DNA from: JBOFEH01 sp051650265
GTDB taxonomy: Bacteria > Bacillota > Clostridia > Lachnospirales > Cellulosilyticaceae
Length of the DNA stretch: 15,162 nucleotides
NCBI GenBank assembly: GCA_051650265.1
Contig: JBOFIR010000262.1
Location: 1-15,162, forward strand
Reading direction: 5' to 3'
Shown here: positions 1 to 8,390 of the stretch, piece after piece
How the letters are laid out: every line of letters starts with the position of its first letter
Numbering within the stretch: position 1 is the stretch's first letter
The notes under the pieces: generated by a model
Databases searched by the model: none
The model's input: only the letters and a program-made list of their open reading frames with translations
What the model was told of the DNA's origin: nothing
Translations under genes and position numbers: made by a program

Positions 1-1
1 A

Positions 2-934
2 GGCTGGCATTATATCCACAACATTGCCATCCGTCAAGTGGCACAAAAACTGACTCATCTACGCTTTATTGCGTTCACGCATTCATTCCCACTTAAGCGC
101 CCCCCTTCTCCTGTGGCACACCTACTAGCCTTTTATACACCTATGCCTCGTACACGATATGTGTATCCTACCTATAGTGGCATCCCCGCTCTCGCCAATC
201 AGTACCAAGTCCCCGAGGGCCACTGTCATGTTGTTTATAACACTTTATCACTCCTATCCTTTCTCTCACCAGAGGTACGCACACTCCATGAACATGTCAA
301 TCTTTACGATACAGACCTTCTGATTATCTATCCCGCAAGGTTGACACCCAGTAAACAACTAGAAAAAGTGGCTATGCTTGTCGGAAGCATTTATGACACT
401 TGCGAAAAAACCGCCAAAATTATCTTTTGCGACTTTCCAAGCCTAGATATTGATGCCACACTTTATAAGGAACAAATCAAACAATGCACCCTTCCCTATA
501 ACTTTCCTACTTCAAACATTATTTTCACTTCTGATATAGGATTCCCTACCGGCCTACCTAGACAGGCTGTCCTTGACTTATTCACACTCTCCAATCTCTT
601 TGTTTGTCCCTCTTTCTCAGAGTCTTTTGGTCTCACTGTTCTCGAGGCCGCCAGCAGGGGCAACCTACTGGTCCTCAATGAATGCGTTCCTGCCCTAGAA
701 GAGCTGAGTTACAAGCTCCATCCTTACCTTATGCGCTGGCCTGCACATACTTTTGAAGGAGATCTTATTCCCACTTATCCTCACTCTGAAAAACACTATT
801 ACGCAACTCACGCCAAACAGATTGTTCAAAAACTCCTCCAAAATGAGGTGTTAGTCGCCAAAAATGCTGTTCGTCTCTACTACAGTCAGGAGTGGATTTG
901 GCACAACCAGCTTGCCCCTTTACTTTCTCTCTAA
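2..934 (+). CDS. GT4-family glycosyltransferase, C-terminal part (5' end outside window)
   Basis: The reading frame is open from the first complete codon, so the gene begins upstream of the window. The in-frame GTG at 38 has no ribosome site before it and is probably internal. The visible 310 or so residues look like the C-terminal Rossmann half of a GT-B glycosyltransferase. A beta-strand followed by an 'IIYPARLTPSKQLEK' segment matches the 'vGRL...K' nucleotide-sugar site of GT4 enzymes. Further on, 'PSFSESFGLTVLEAASRG' contains the E-x7-E motif that binds the sugar nucleotide in that family. The likely role is transfer of a sugar from a nucleotide donor to a glycan or lipid at the cytoplasmic face of the membrane. 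The acceptor cannot be read from the sequence. The next gene on the same strand, 75 bases away, also looks like a glycosyltransferase, so the two may act in one glycan pathway. Confidence 0.8.
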   Translation, partial: GWHYIHNIAIRQVAQKLTHLRFIAFTHSFPLKRPPSPVAHLLAFYTPMPRTRYVYPTYSGIPALANQYQVPEGHCHVVYNTLSLLSFLSPEVRTLHEHVNLYDTDLLIIYPARLTPSKQLEKVAMLVGSIYDTCEKTAKIIFCDFPSLDIDATLYKEQIKQCTLPYNFPTSNIIFTSDIGFPTGLPRQAVLDLFTLSNLFVCPSFSESFGLTVLEAASRGNLLVLNECVPALEELSYKLHPYLMRWPAHTFEGDLIPTYPHSEKHYYATHAKQIVQKLLQNEVLVAKNAVRLYYSQEWIWHNQLAPLLSL

Positions 935-997
935 ACATTGAGCACATGAACCGTTTAGGGGTGTTTTTCATATTCTGTATTGAATACTTTGACAGAC

Positions 998-1002
998 GGA
1001 GG
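998..1002 (+). promoter_or_regulatory. Ribosome binding site fixing the start at 1010
   Basis: GGAGG lies 7 bases before the ATG at 1010. An in-frame TTG at 980 lies upstream of this site and would add ten residues with no ribosome site of its own, so 1010 is preferred. Confidence 0.85.
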
Positions 1003-1009
1003 TCATCTT

Positions 1010-1843
1010 ATGAAAAGAGCTGTTGTAATCTTTATTGAAAACAAACCACATTTAATTACTGAAATGAAAGTGCTTTCTCACTCCTTGGATTTACTCATGT
1101 GTCTTGATACAGACTTAGTAGTATTTGGTCCCAAGCAAGCCCTATTACGAGTTCCCCCCAATTGTATCAAGCTAGATGCTCATATAGTCAGTAACCGCCC
1201 CAAATGGAAAAACTATCATTATATTAATTCCCTAGCCTGTCTTTGTGAAGAATCTGCAAAAATGCTAGACCAGTATGACTTTATTTTAAGAAGTGATGCC
1301 GATACTTTTTTGACCCCCGCATGGAATACATTTTATCCTGAAGGCTATATGACAGGCAAAGGGGGTTATGTTAATGATGATTTCACCAAAGAAAAACTCA
1401 CCCAAATTGCCTCTAAGCTAGGACTCAGACACAAGGGTATTTTCAACATAGGCTCTACCCATTATGGTGATACCCGACTAGTTAGGGAAGTCTGTCAACT
1501 CAGTGTAGAGGTAGCTGCCTATATTCTCCAGACGGAATTTCTTTCTAACGAAGGCCAGTGGCCAGGCTGGTTTAGAGGTGTTACCTCTATGTATGCCACA
1601 GAAATCGCTGTCAATCACTTGGTTGATGATTTGGTTATTGCACCCGACAAACTAGATTTTAGAAGTGATAGCCATGAACCTGTTGCCAATCATCCTCATA
1701 TTCATTGCTGGCATACCAACGATATCTTTTCAAAGTTCGCTTTCGAAAAAGGTACCTATAACAATATCAATCTTCAAACATTAAACCCAAATATTGTATG
1801 TGACTATTGCCTTGCTACAGCACTCAAATCTCATGTACGCTAA
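1010..1843 (+). CDS. Glycosyltransferase-like protein with a DxD box (uncharacterised family)
   Basis: The predicted protein has 277 residues, with no signal peptide and no convincing membrane segment. It opens with a hydrophobic beta-strand (RAVVIFI), and residues about 92-100 read ILRSDADTF. This is a DxD metal and nucleotide-sugar box typical of GT-A fold transferases. Other marked stretches are FNIGSTHYG (about 145-153) and a histidine-rich HPHIHCWH (about 228-235) near the C-terminus, which could be part of the active site. The overall pattern reminds me of a DUF7164-like group of putative transferases, but I am not certain of that. It lies 75 bases after another glycosyltransferase gene on the same strand, with no clear terminator between them, so co-transcription is likely. 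Donor and acceptor are unknown. A hairpin terminator follows. Confidence 0.65.
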   Translation: MKRAVVIFIENKPHLITEMKVLSHSLDLLMCLDTDLVVFGPKQALLRVPPNCIKLDAHIVSNRPKWKNYHYINSLACLCEESAKMLDQYDFILRSDADTFLTPAWNTFYPEGYMTGKGGYVNDDFTKEKLTQIASKLGLRHKGIFNIGSTHYGDTRLVREVCQLSVEVAAYILQTEFLSNEGQWPGWFRGVTSMYATEIAVNHLVDDLVIAPDKLDFRSDSHEPVANHPHIHCWHTNDIFSKFAFEKGTYNNINLQTLNPNIVCDYCLATALKSHVR

Positions 1844-1886
1844 TTTGAACACTACTCTTAATAATATGGCTTATATATTGTAACAA

Positions 1887-1931
1887 AAAAGAGTAGGGAC
1901 ACAATTAACCTCATTGTGTCCCTACCCTTTT
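1887..1931. terminator. Bidirectional rho-independent terminator between the DxD gene and secA
   Basis: The arms at 1887-1905 and 1913-1931 pair over 19 positions with one A/C mismatch, enclosing a 7-base loop. The left flank is A-rich and the right arm ends in TTTT, so the hairpin can end transcription from both convergent genes. Confidence 0.9.
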
Positions 1932-1942
1932 ATGTTGCTATC

Positions 1943-4522
1943 TTATGCAAACTTACCACAGCATTGTTTGTATTTTTTACCACTTCCACATGGACAGTCG
2001 TCATTGCGGTTTGGTTTTTCTTGTTTTACTTTTGGTTGTGGTCCCATACTTGTATCTTGGTGGTTTGTAGCAATTGGTTGTGCTACACGCTCACGCTTGA
2101 TCTCTCTATTGACAGCGATACGTACATGGTAGAGTGCTTTTGTTGTCTCTTCTTGGATATTTTCGATCATTTCTTCGAAGATATCGTAGCTTAAGAAACG
2201 GTACTCTACAAGTGGATCTCTTTGTCCGTAAGATTGAAGGTTAATCCCTTGACGCATTTGTTCCATGTTATCAAGGTGATCCATCCATTTTTGATCAATT
2301 ACTTTGAGCATCAGTACACGCTCAATCTCTCTTAATTGCTCGCCTACTTCTTCTTCTTTTGCAGCGTACATTTCTACCGCTTTTTCATAAAGCATGTCTT
2401 TGAGGCTATCTGCAGTCATGCTCTCTTGCTCTTCTTTTGCAAACTCCATATCTTCAAATGGAATCACAACTTTAAGGTGCTCCATCATTGATGCAAGATC
2501 CCACTCTTCAGCGTACTCAACACCTGCAATTGCACGATCAACTGAACGATCGATTACATTTTTAACCATGTTTAATACGTTTTCTCTAAGGTTTTCATTT
2601 TTGAGCACTTTGTAACGCTCAGCGTAGATAATCTCTCTTTGGTCATTCATGATCTTATCGTATTCTAATAAGTGTTTACGAATCCCAAAGTTGTTGCTCT
2701 CTACTTTTGTTTGTGCGCGTTCAATTGCTTTTGAAAGAATCTTGTGCTCGATTGGCTCATCATCTGGAAGACCAAGTGCATCGAACATTTTGAGTGTATG
2801 TTCAGGTGTGAACAGTCTCATGAGGTCATCTTCAAGTGCAAGGTAGAATCTAGATTCACCTGGGTCCCCTTGACGTCCTGAACGTCCACGAAGCTGGTTA
2901 TCAATACGGCGAGATTCATGGCGCTCTGTACCGATGATTTTGAGACCACCTAAATCTTGCACACCTACTTCAAGCTTGATATCCGTACCACGCCCAGCCA
3001 TGTTTGTCGCGATTGTAATCGCCCCTTTACGACCAGCTTGTGCTACGATCTCAGCCTCTTGTTTGTGATACTTCGCATTGAGGACTTGATGTTTAACCCC
3101 TTCACGCTTAAGGAGTTTACTAAGATGCTCTGAAGTATCGATTGTTACTGTACCTACAAGCACTGGTTGTCCTTTAGCATAAGATTCTTTGATATCTTCA
3201 ATAACCGCTTTGAACTTCGCTTCTTCTGACTTAAATACCACGTCTGCATGGTCTTTACGTAAGATTGGTTTATTTGTAGGGATTACGATAACGTCCATAC
3301 CGTAGATATCTCTGAACTCACCTTCTTCTGTAAGGGCAGTACCTGTCATACCTGATTTTTTTGTATAACGGTTGAAGTAGTTTTGGAAAGTAACTGTTGC
3401 AAGTGTTTGACTTTCTTTCTTAACTTCAACGCCTTCTTTTGCTTCAATTGCTTGGTGAAGACCATCTGAGTAGCGACGTCCATCCATAAGACGACCTGTG
3501 AACTCATCTACGATGATGATTTCACCTTCATCACTTACAATGTAATCTTTTTCAAGATGCATTAAGTTGTGCGCCTTAAGTGCAATATTGATATGATGTT
3601 GAATGTCCATATTATCTGGATCAGCTAAGTTTTCTACGCCGAAGTACTGCTCAGCTTTTTTCACACCTTCTGCTGTTAATGTCACTGTTTTTTGCTTTTC
3701 ATCTACGATGAAGTCGCCTTCTTCTTCGATCTCTTCTCTCATGAGCGTAGACATTGCATTTTCTTCACCTAAGAGACGACCTTTTTTGAGACGTCTTACA
3801 AAGATATCTGCTGCTTTGTAAAGATGTGTTGACTTAGAACCACTTCCTGAGATGATCAGTGGTGTTCTTGCCTCATCAATAAGTACTGAGTCAACCTCAT
3901 CAATGATGGCATAGTTCAGGTCTCTTTGAACCATTTCTTCTGCATAAAGTACCATGTTGTCACGAAGGTAATCAAACCCAAACTCGTTGTTTGTACCATA
4001 CGTGATATCACAGTTGTACGCTGCACGTCTCTCGTTGTTATCCATACCACTTAAGATACATCCAACGCTCAGACCTAAGAAGTTGTGAAGTTGTCCCATT
4101 TCTTCAGCGTCACGGCTTGCTAAGTAATCATTTACTGTAACAACATGTACACCTTTTCCTGTAAGGGCATTGAGGTAAGCTGGAAGTGTCCCTACTAATG
4201 TTTTACCTTCACCTGTTTTCATCTCTGCAATACGACCGTTGTGAAGGATGATTCCCCCAATAATCTGTACGTGATAATGTTTTTTATCGAATACACGAAC
4301 TGATGCCTCACGACATACAGCAAAAGCTTCTGGTAAGATGTCATCAAGTGTTTCCCCATTTGCAAGACGCTCTTTGAATTCTGCTGTTTTTGCTTTTAAT
4401 TGGTCATCTGACAATTTTTGCATTGCTTCGTCATAGGATTCAACTTGCGCTGCAATCGGTTCTATTCTTTTAAGTTCGCGCTGTGAGTGCGTCCCAAAGA
4501 TTTTTTCCATAAAGTTTTTCAA
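1943..4522 (-). CDS. secA: Protein translocase ATPase SecA
   Basis: SecA is the motor that pushes unfolded preproteins through the SecYEG channel. The 859-residue product carries the full set of motifs. Walker A is MKTGEGKT at about 101-108. The DEVD helicase box is at about 208-211, followed by IDEARTPLIISG. Further on are GMTGTA, NMAGRGTDIKL and the arginine finger region RGRSGRQGDPGESRF. The C-terminal CPCGSGKKYKQCC is a zinc-binding SEC-C motif. The stretch after the DEVD box is longer than in Bacillus SecA, as I recall for many Clostridia. The start chosen is TTG at 4522 (M-K-N-F-M-E-K-I-F-G), because AGAGGTG lies 6 bases before it. An ATG at 4510 is the main alternative. Extending to the ATG at 4591 adds 23 residues with no family counterpart. 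No prfB follows, although secA and prfB are neighbours in many Firmicutes. Confidence 0.98.
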   Translation of the reverse strand: MKNFMEKIFGTHSQRELKRIEPIAAQVESYDEAMQKLSDDQLKAKTAEFKERLANGETLDDILPEAFAVCREASVRVFDKKHYHVQIIGGIILHNGRIAEMKTGEGKTLVGTLPAYLNALTGKGVHVVTVNDYLASRDAEEMGQLHNFLGLSVGCILSGMDNNERRAAYNCDITYGTNNEFGFDYLRDNMVLYAEEMVQRDLNYAIIDEVDSVLIDEARTPLIISGSGSKSTHLYKAADIFVRRLKKGRLLGEENAMSTLMREEIEEEGDFIVDEKQKTVTLTAEGVKKAEQYFGVENLADPDNMDIQHHINIALKAHNLMHLEKDYIVSDEGEIIIVDEFTGRLMDGRRYSDGLHQAIEAKEGVEVKKESQTLATVTFQNYFNRYTKKSGMTGTALTEEGEFRDIYGMDVIVIPTNKPILRKDHADVVFKSEEAKFKAVIEDIKESYAKGQPVLVGTVTIDTSEHLSKLLKREGVKHQVLNAKYHKQEAEIVAQAGRKGAITIATNMAGRGTDIKLEVGVQDLGGLKIIGTERHESRRIDNQLRGRSGRQGDPGESRFYLALEDDLMRLFTPEHTLKMFDALGLPDDEPIEHKILSKAIERAQTKVESNNFGIRKHLLEYDKIMNDQREIIYAERYKVLKNENLRENVLNMVKNVIDRSVDRAIAGVEYAEEWDLASMMEHLKVVIPFEDMEFAKEEQESMTADSLKDMLYEKAVEMYAAKEEEVGEQLREIERVLMLKVIDQKWMDHLDNMEQMRQGINLQSYGQRDPLVEYRFLSYDIFEEMIENIQEETTKALYHVRIAVNREIKRERVAQPIATNHQDTSMGPQPKVKQEKPNRNDDCPCGSGKKYKQCCGKFA

Positions 4523-4528
4523 AACCTT

Positions 4529-4535
4529 CACCTCT
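4529..4535 (-). promoter_or_regulatory. Ribosome binding site of secA, indicating a TTG start
   Basis: On the minus strand AGAGGTG stands 6 bases before TTG at 4522 and 18 bases before the ATG at 4510. The spacing favours the TTG. Confidence 0.7.
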
Positions 4536-4606
4536 TCTTTATTTAAATTTATGTATATCAAATGCTTTCCGCCTAGTACACTACAAAACAATAAACACTA
4601 TGTCTA

Positions 4607-4635
4607 AGTATAACAAATATTGTACTCCATTACAA
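4607..4635 (-). promoter_or_regulatory. Candidate sigma-A promoter of secA (proximal)
   Basis: On the minus strand TTGTAA (4630-4635) and TATACT (4607-4612) are separated by exactly 17 bases. The -10 matches the consensus at 5 of 6 positions and the -35 at 4 of 6. Transcription would begin near 4600, giving a leader of about 75 bases. Confidence 0.5.
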
Positions 4636-4663
4636 CTATACATCTTATCCAATTCCATCCAGT

Positions 4664-4672
4664 ATTATACCA
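4664..4672 (-). promoter_or_regulatory. Candidate extended -10 promoter of secA (distal)
   Basis: The minus strand reads TGGTATAAT here, a perfect TATAAT with the TGn extension. No good -35 is seen at the expected distance, but extended -10 promoters can work without one. This may be a second secA promoter. Confidence 0.45.
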
Positions 4673-4722
4673 TATTTAACCCATCGCTGACAGTCGTGTT
4701 TTTTGTAGCATTTCGGATAATA

Positions 4723-4752
4723 TTGCAAATTTGGGTAGAAAATAGATATGAT
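4723..4752 (+). promoter_or_regulatory. Candidate promoter of the ABC exporter operon
   Basis: TTGCAA (4723-4728) and TATGAT (4747-4752) are 18 bases apart, upstream of the ATG at 4779. AGGAG at 4766-4770 is the ribosome site, 8 bases before that ATG. The short distance from promoter to start leaves no room for a riboswitch or attenuator. Confidence 0.45.
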
Positions 4753-4778
4753 GTTAGACCGTGATAGGAGATTAAATC

Positions 4779-6518
4779 ATGAAATCATTACTCAAATATC
4801 TAAAACCGTATACTTCAAGCATTATCTTCACACTTATTCTCCTGTTCTTACAATCTGTGGCCAACCTCTTCTTACCCAAACTCATGTCACTGATTGTAGA
4901 TGTGGGAATTACCAATGGTGATACGCCCTATATTCTCAAAATCGGCGGGATCATGCTCGTAGCTGCACTGCTAGGAACAGTGTTTGTTGTGATCTCAAGC
5001 CTCATATCCTCCAAGATTGCCATGGGGTTTAGCCGCGACCTACGCCTTGCCCTCTTCACCAAAGTTGAAGGTTTTTCACTAGGTGAATTTGATAAGGTAG
5101 GGACTTCTTCATTGATTACGCGTTCTACCAATGATATCACTCAGGTTCAGCAACTTGTCCTCATGTCACTGCGCATGATGGTCACTGCCCCACTCATGAT
5201 TCTCGGCGGCATTATTATGGCACTTGCCACCAATGTGGCACTCTCTATGATTTTGCTTGTGGCTATTCCCATCCTGCTTTTGGTGATTGTAGTTGTTGGC
5301 CGCAGAGGGATTCCTCTTTTCAAAGCCATGCAGGTCAAACTGGACAAAGTCAATCTGGTGCTTCGAGAAAACCTCACAGGTGTTCGCGTCATCCGTGCCT
5401 TCAATCGCATGAATTATGAGCACAAGCGTTTTCATGATGCCAATGAAGACCTCACAGACAATGCCATCCGTGTCAACAAGATCATTGCACTGCTCATGCC
5501 GAGTATGATGGTCCTCATGAACCTCACTACCGTCGCCATCCTATGGTTTGGTAGTGGCCGGGTAGATACAGGACTACTCGCAGTAGGTGACCTGATTGCC
5601 TTTACACAGTATGTGATGCAAATTATGATGTCCCTCGTCATGCTCACCATGCTCTTTGTGCTCATTCCACGTGCGTCTGCTTCAGCAACACGTATTGCAG
5701 AAGTACTTGAATTACCTTTTGTTATTCAAGATCCTGTAACCAGTGCCCCTAACCCATCACATCATGGCTATCTTTCATTCCATGATGTGCGCTTTAACTA
5801 TCCAGGTAGTAGCGAGCCTGCCCTTTCTGGAATTACCTTTGATGCCAAACCGGGCGAGATTACCGCTATTATAGGCGGTACAGGCTCAGGTAAATCTACT
5901 TTACTGAGCCTCATTCCACGGTTCTATGATGCCACTTCTGGTGAAATCACCATAGACGGTGTGCCTATCACCAACTATAGCCAAGAGGCACTTCGCCAAA
6001 AGATTGGCCTTGTCCCACAAAAAGCGATCCTTTTTAGTGGGTCTGTCAAAGAAAATCTACTCTTTGGCAAAGAGGGGGCCTCTGATGCTGAAATTCATCA
6101 TGCACTAGAGATTGCACAGGCCTCAGACTTTGTCTCTCGTATGCCTGATGGCATTCATGCTTATATTTCTCAAGGGGGCACCAACGTCTCTGGTGGACAG
6201 AAGCAGCGCCTATCTATCGCACGTGCTTTGATCCGCAAACCTGAGATCTATCTCTTTGATGATAGCTTCTCCGCACTGGATTTCAAGACCGATGCCGCAC
6301 TTCGCAAAGCACTCAAGTCTGAGATCAACGATGCAACCATGATTCTTGTTGCTCAACGTGTCAGCACCATTATGGATGCTGATCGTATTCTCGTACTTCA
6401 TGACGGTGAAGTGGTTGGCATGGGTACTCACAAAGAGCTGCTTACAACTTGTCCTCTTTATAAGGAAATTGCACTATCTCAACTATCAGAGGAGGAGATT
6501 GCCAATGAAACAAAATAA
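4779..6518 (+). CDS. Heterodimeric ABC exporter, subunit with degenerate ATP site
   Basis: This 579-residue protein fuses a membrane domain of about six helices (residues 15-300) to one ATPase domain, the usual layout of half-transporters that export drugs, lipids or peptides. The ATPase domain has Walker A GGTGSGKS (366-373), Q-loop Gln414 and a canonical signature VSGGQ (470-474). Walker B is YLFDD, so the catalytic Glu is replaced by Asp495, and the switch histidine is replaced by Gln526 (VAQRVST). The same kind of change marks the non-hydrolysing site in heterodimers such as LmrCD, BmrCD and TM287/288. The partner is the next gene, which overlaps by 14 bases. No MarR or TetR regulator is encoded beside it in this window. 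The substrate cannot be told from sequence; multidrug or lipid export is the family default. Confidence 0.93.
   Translation: MKSLLKYLKPYTSSIIFTLILLFLQSVANLFLPKLMSLIVDVGITNGDTPYILKIGGIMLVAALLGTVFVVISSLISSKIAMGFSRDLRLALFTKVEGFSLGEFDKVGTSSLITRSTNDITQVQQLVLMSLRMMVTAPLMILGGIIMALATNVALSMILLVAIPILLLVIVVVGRRGIPLFKAMQVKLDKVNLVLRENLTGVRVIRAFNRMNYEHKRFHDANEDLTDNAIRVNKIIALLMPSMMVLMNLTTVAILWFGSGRVDTGLLAVGDLIAFTQYVMQIMMSLVMLTMLFVLIPRASASATRIAEVLELPFVIQDPVTSAPNPSHHGYLSFHDVRFNYPGSSEPALSGITFDAKPGEITAIIGGTGSGKSTLLSLIPRFYDATSGEITIDGVPITNYSQEALRQKIGLVPQKAILFSGSVKENLLFGKEGASDAEIHHALEIAQASDFVSRMPDGIHAYISQGGTNVSGGQKQRLSIARALIRKPEIYLFDDSFSALDFKTDAALRKALKSEINDATMILVAQRVSTIMDADRILVLHDGEVVGMGTHKELLTTCPLYKEIALSQLSEEEIANETK
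6491..6497 (+). promoter_or_regulatory. Ribosome binding site of the second ABC gene, inside the first
   Basis: GGAGGAG lies 7 bases before the ATG at 6505, within the last codons of the first ABC gene. It rules out a longer start at 6346, which would be out of frame with, and embedded in, the first gene. Confidence 0.9.
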
Positions 6519-8340
6519 CAAATCACCTATGAGTGGTTCCCACGGTGGCGGAGGCGCTCATGGCATCGTATTAGCAGGTGCTAAAGCAAAAGATTTTAGT
6601 GGCTCCTTTAAGCGTCTACTTGGTTATCTAAGGCCTATGCGCACCAAGCTGATTATCGTCTGTATTCTCGCTGCTCTGAGCACCATCTTCATGGTTGTAA
6701 GCCCAAAAATACTCGGCTCCGCTACAACCGTTATCTTTCAAGGGGCAGTAGCCGGCAAGCTTGACTTACCACGCATTACCCAGATTCTTGTGATCCTCAC
6801 TATAACCTATGTACTCAGTGCTTTCTTCGCCTACCTCCAGCAATACATGATGGCTGATGTGGCGCAAAAGACTGTTTTTGTTCTCAGACAGCACGTTGAT
6901 CACAAACTTTCTAAGCTACCACTCAAATATTTTGATAGCCACTCCCATGGTGACATCCTAAGTACCGTCACCAACGACGTGGATAATATTAGCAACACAC
7001 TCCAGCAAAGCTTGACACAGCTTATCACCTCTGTACTCACCATCATTGGTGTCATCATCATGATGCTGACCATCAGCCCGATCTTGACACTGATCATCCT
7101 GATCACACTACCTATTGGCGTACTTGTGACCCGCCCAATCATTGGCCGCTCTCAAAAGTTCTTCTCAGCGCAGCAAGAACAGCTTGGTGGACTTAACGGG
7201 CATATCGAAGAAATGTATACAGGGCACCGCATTGTCAAAGCCTTCGGCTATGAATCACGTTCTTTAGACACGTTCAATCAAATCAATGACGCTCTCTATG
7301 ACTCTGGCTGGCGTGCCCAGTTCATTTCAGGTCTGATCATGCCTCTGATGATGTTCATCAATAATATTGGTTATGTTCTAGTCGCTGTAGTAGGTGGTAT
7401 CCTTGTGACACGTGGCGCTATCAATATTGGTGATATTCAAGCCTTTATCCAATACTCTAGACAGTTCACTCAGCCCATCAATCAACTTGCTAACATCGCC
7501 AATATCTTACAATCGACTGTAGCGTCTGCGGAAAGAGTATTTGAGATTATTGATGCCGAAGAAGAAGTCCCTGAGGTAACACACCCTGCGACGATCACCC
7601 ATCCTGAAGGTGAAGTATCCTTCCATCATGTCCGTTTCGGCTATGAACCTGATCATATTCTTATGAAAGATATGGACTTAGACGTCAAAAAAGGCCAAAC
7701 AGTTGCGATTGTCGGTCCAACTGGTGCCGGAAAAACCACTTTGATCAATTTACTCATGCGCTTCTATGAGCTCAATGGTGGCAGTATCACAGTAGATGGT
7801 GTAGAGATTACCAAGCTCAAAAGGGAGGATCTGCGTAAACTCTTTGGGATGGTACTCCAAGATACTTGGCTCTTTAAAGGAAGTATCAAAGATAATATTG
7901 CCTACGGCAAAGAAGGCGCCACTTTTGATGAAGTGGTTGATGCCGCCAAAGCTGCTAGTGCAGATCACTTTATCCGGATGCTTCCTGAAGGCTATGATAC
8001 AGTACTCAACGAGGAGGCATCTAATATCTCTCAAGGGCAAAAGCAACTTCTTACGATTGCACGCGCTATACTTGCCAATCCAACAATCCTCATACTAGAT
8101 GAGGCAACAAGCAGTGTGGATACACGTACAGAAAGCTATATTCAAAATGCTATGACCAGACTCATGGAAGGCCGCACCAACTTCGTAATTGCACACCGTC
8201 TCTCTACCATCAAAGATGCAGATATGATTCTTGTGATGAAACAAGGTGACTTGGTAGAGAAAGGTACCCACGAAGAACTCCTTGCTCAAGGTGGTCTGTA
8301 TGCAGACCTTTACAATAGTCAATTTGACCATAGCGCTTAA
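6505..8340 (+). CDS. Heterodimeric ABC exporter, subunit with catalytic ATP site
   Basis: The 611-residue protein has a hydrophilic, glycine- and histidine-rich N-terminal tail (about 10-20, GSHGGGGAHG), a membrane domain at about 45-340 and an ATPase domain. Walker A is GPTGAGKT (404-411) and the Q-loop residue is Gln452. Walker B ILILDE carries the catalytic Glu533, and the switch histidine His564 is present (IAHRLST). Its signature, however, is ISQGQ (508-512) instead of LSGGQ. In a head-to-tail dimer this atypical signature would face the degenerate Walker site of the upstream subunit. The normal Walker B and His here would pair with the normal VSGGQ of the partner. The pair therefore has one working and one impaired ATP site. 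The 14-base overlap with the upstream gene suggests translational coupling and balanced synthesis. A terminator follows directly. Confidence 0.93.
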   Translation: MKQNNKSPMSGSHGGGGAHGIVLAGAKAKDFSGSFKRLLGYLRPMRTKLIIVCILAALSTIFMVVSPKILGSATTVIFQGAVAGKLDLPRITQILVILTITYVLSAFFAYLQQYMMADVAQKTVFVLRQHVDHKLSKLPLKYFDSHSHGDILSTVTNDVDNISNTLQQSLTQLITSVLTIIGVIIMMLTISPILTLIILITLPIGVLVTRPIIGRSQKFFSAQQEQLGGLNGHIEEMYTGHRIVKAFGYESRSLDTFNQINDALYDSGWRAQFISGLIMPLMMFINNIGYVLVAVVGGILVTRGAINIGDIQAFIQYSRQFTQPINQLANIANILQSTVASAERVFEIIDAEEEVPEVTHPATITHPEGEVSFHHVRFGYEPDHILMKDMDLDVKKGQTVAIVGPTGAGKTTLINLLMRFYELNGGSITVDGVEITKLKREDLRKLFGMVLQDTWLFKGSIKDNIAYGKEGATFDEVVDAAKAASADHFIRMLPEGYDTVLNEEASNISQGQKQLLTIARAILANPTILILDEATSSVDTRTESYIQNAMTRLMEGRTNFVIAHRLSTIKDADMILVMKQGDLVEKGTHEELLAQGGLYADLYNSQFDHSA

Positions 8341-8345
8341 TGCAC

Positions 8346-8390
8346 AAAAAGGGTATCACGTCTTCATCCAGAAGATGTGATACCCTTTTT
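8346..8390. terminator. Bidirectional terminator between the ABC operon and hisJ
   Basis: Arms 8346-8365 and 8371-8390 pair over 20 positions with one G-T wobble and a 5-base loop. The stem starts with AAAAA and ends with TTTTT, so it serves both strands. It touches the stop codon of the minus-strand gene (8390-8392). Confidence 0.92.

Noticed and set aside
1914..4500. Several + strand open frames opposite secA
   Set aside because: They are antisense shadows with low-complexity Ser/Leu-rich translations and no ribosome sites.
4523..4591. 23 additional N-terminal residues on SecA from an ATG at 4591
   Set aside because: They cover the AT-rich leader and the ribosome site and have no counterpart in SecA proteins.
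6346..6504. A longer start for the second ABC gene
   Set aside because: The extra 53 residues are the first ABC gene read out of frame. A strong GGAGGAG lies just before the ATG at 6505.
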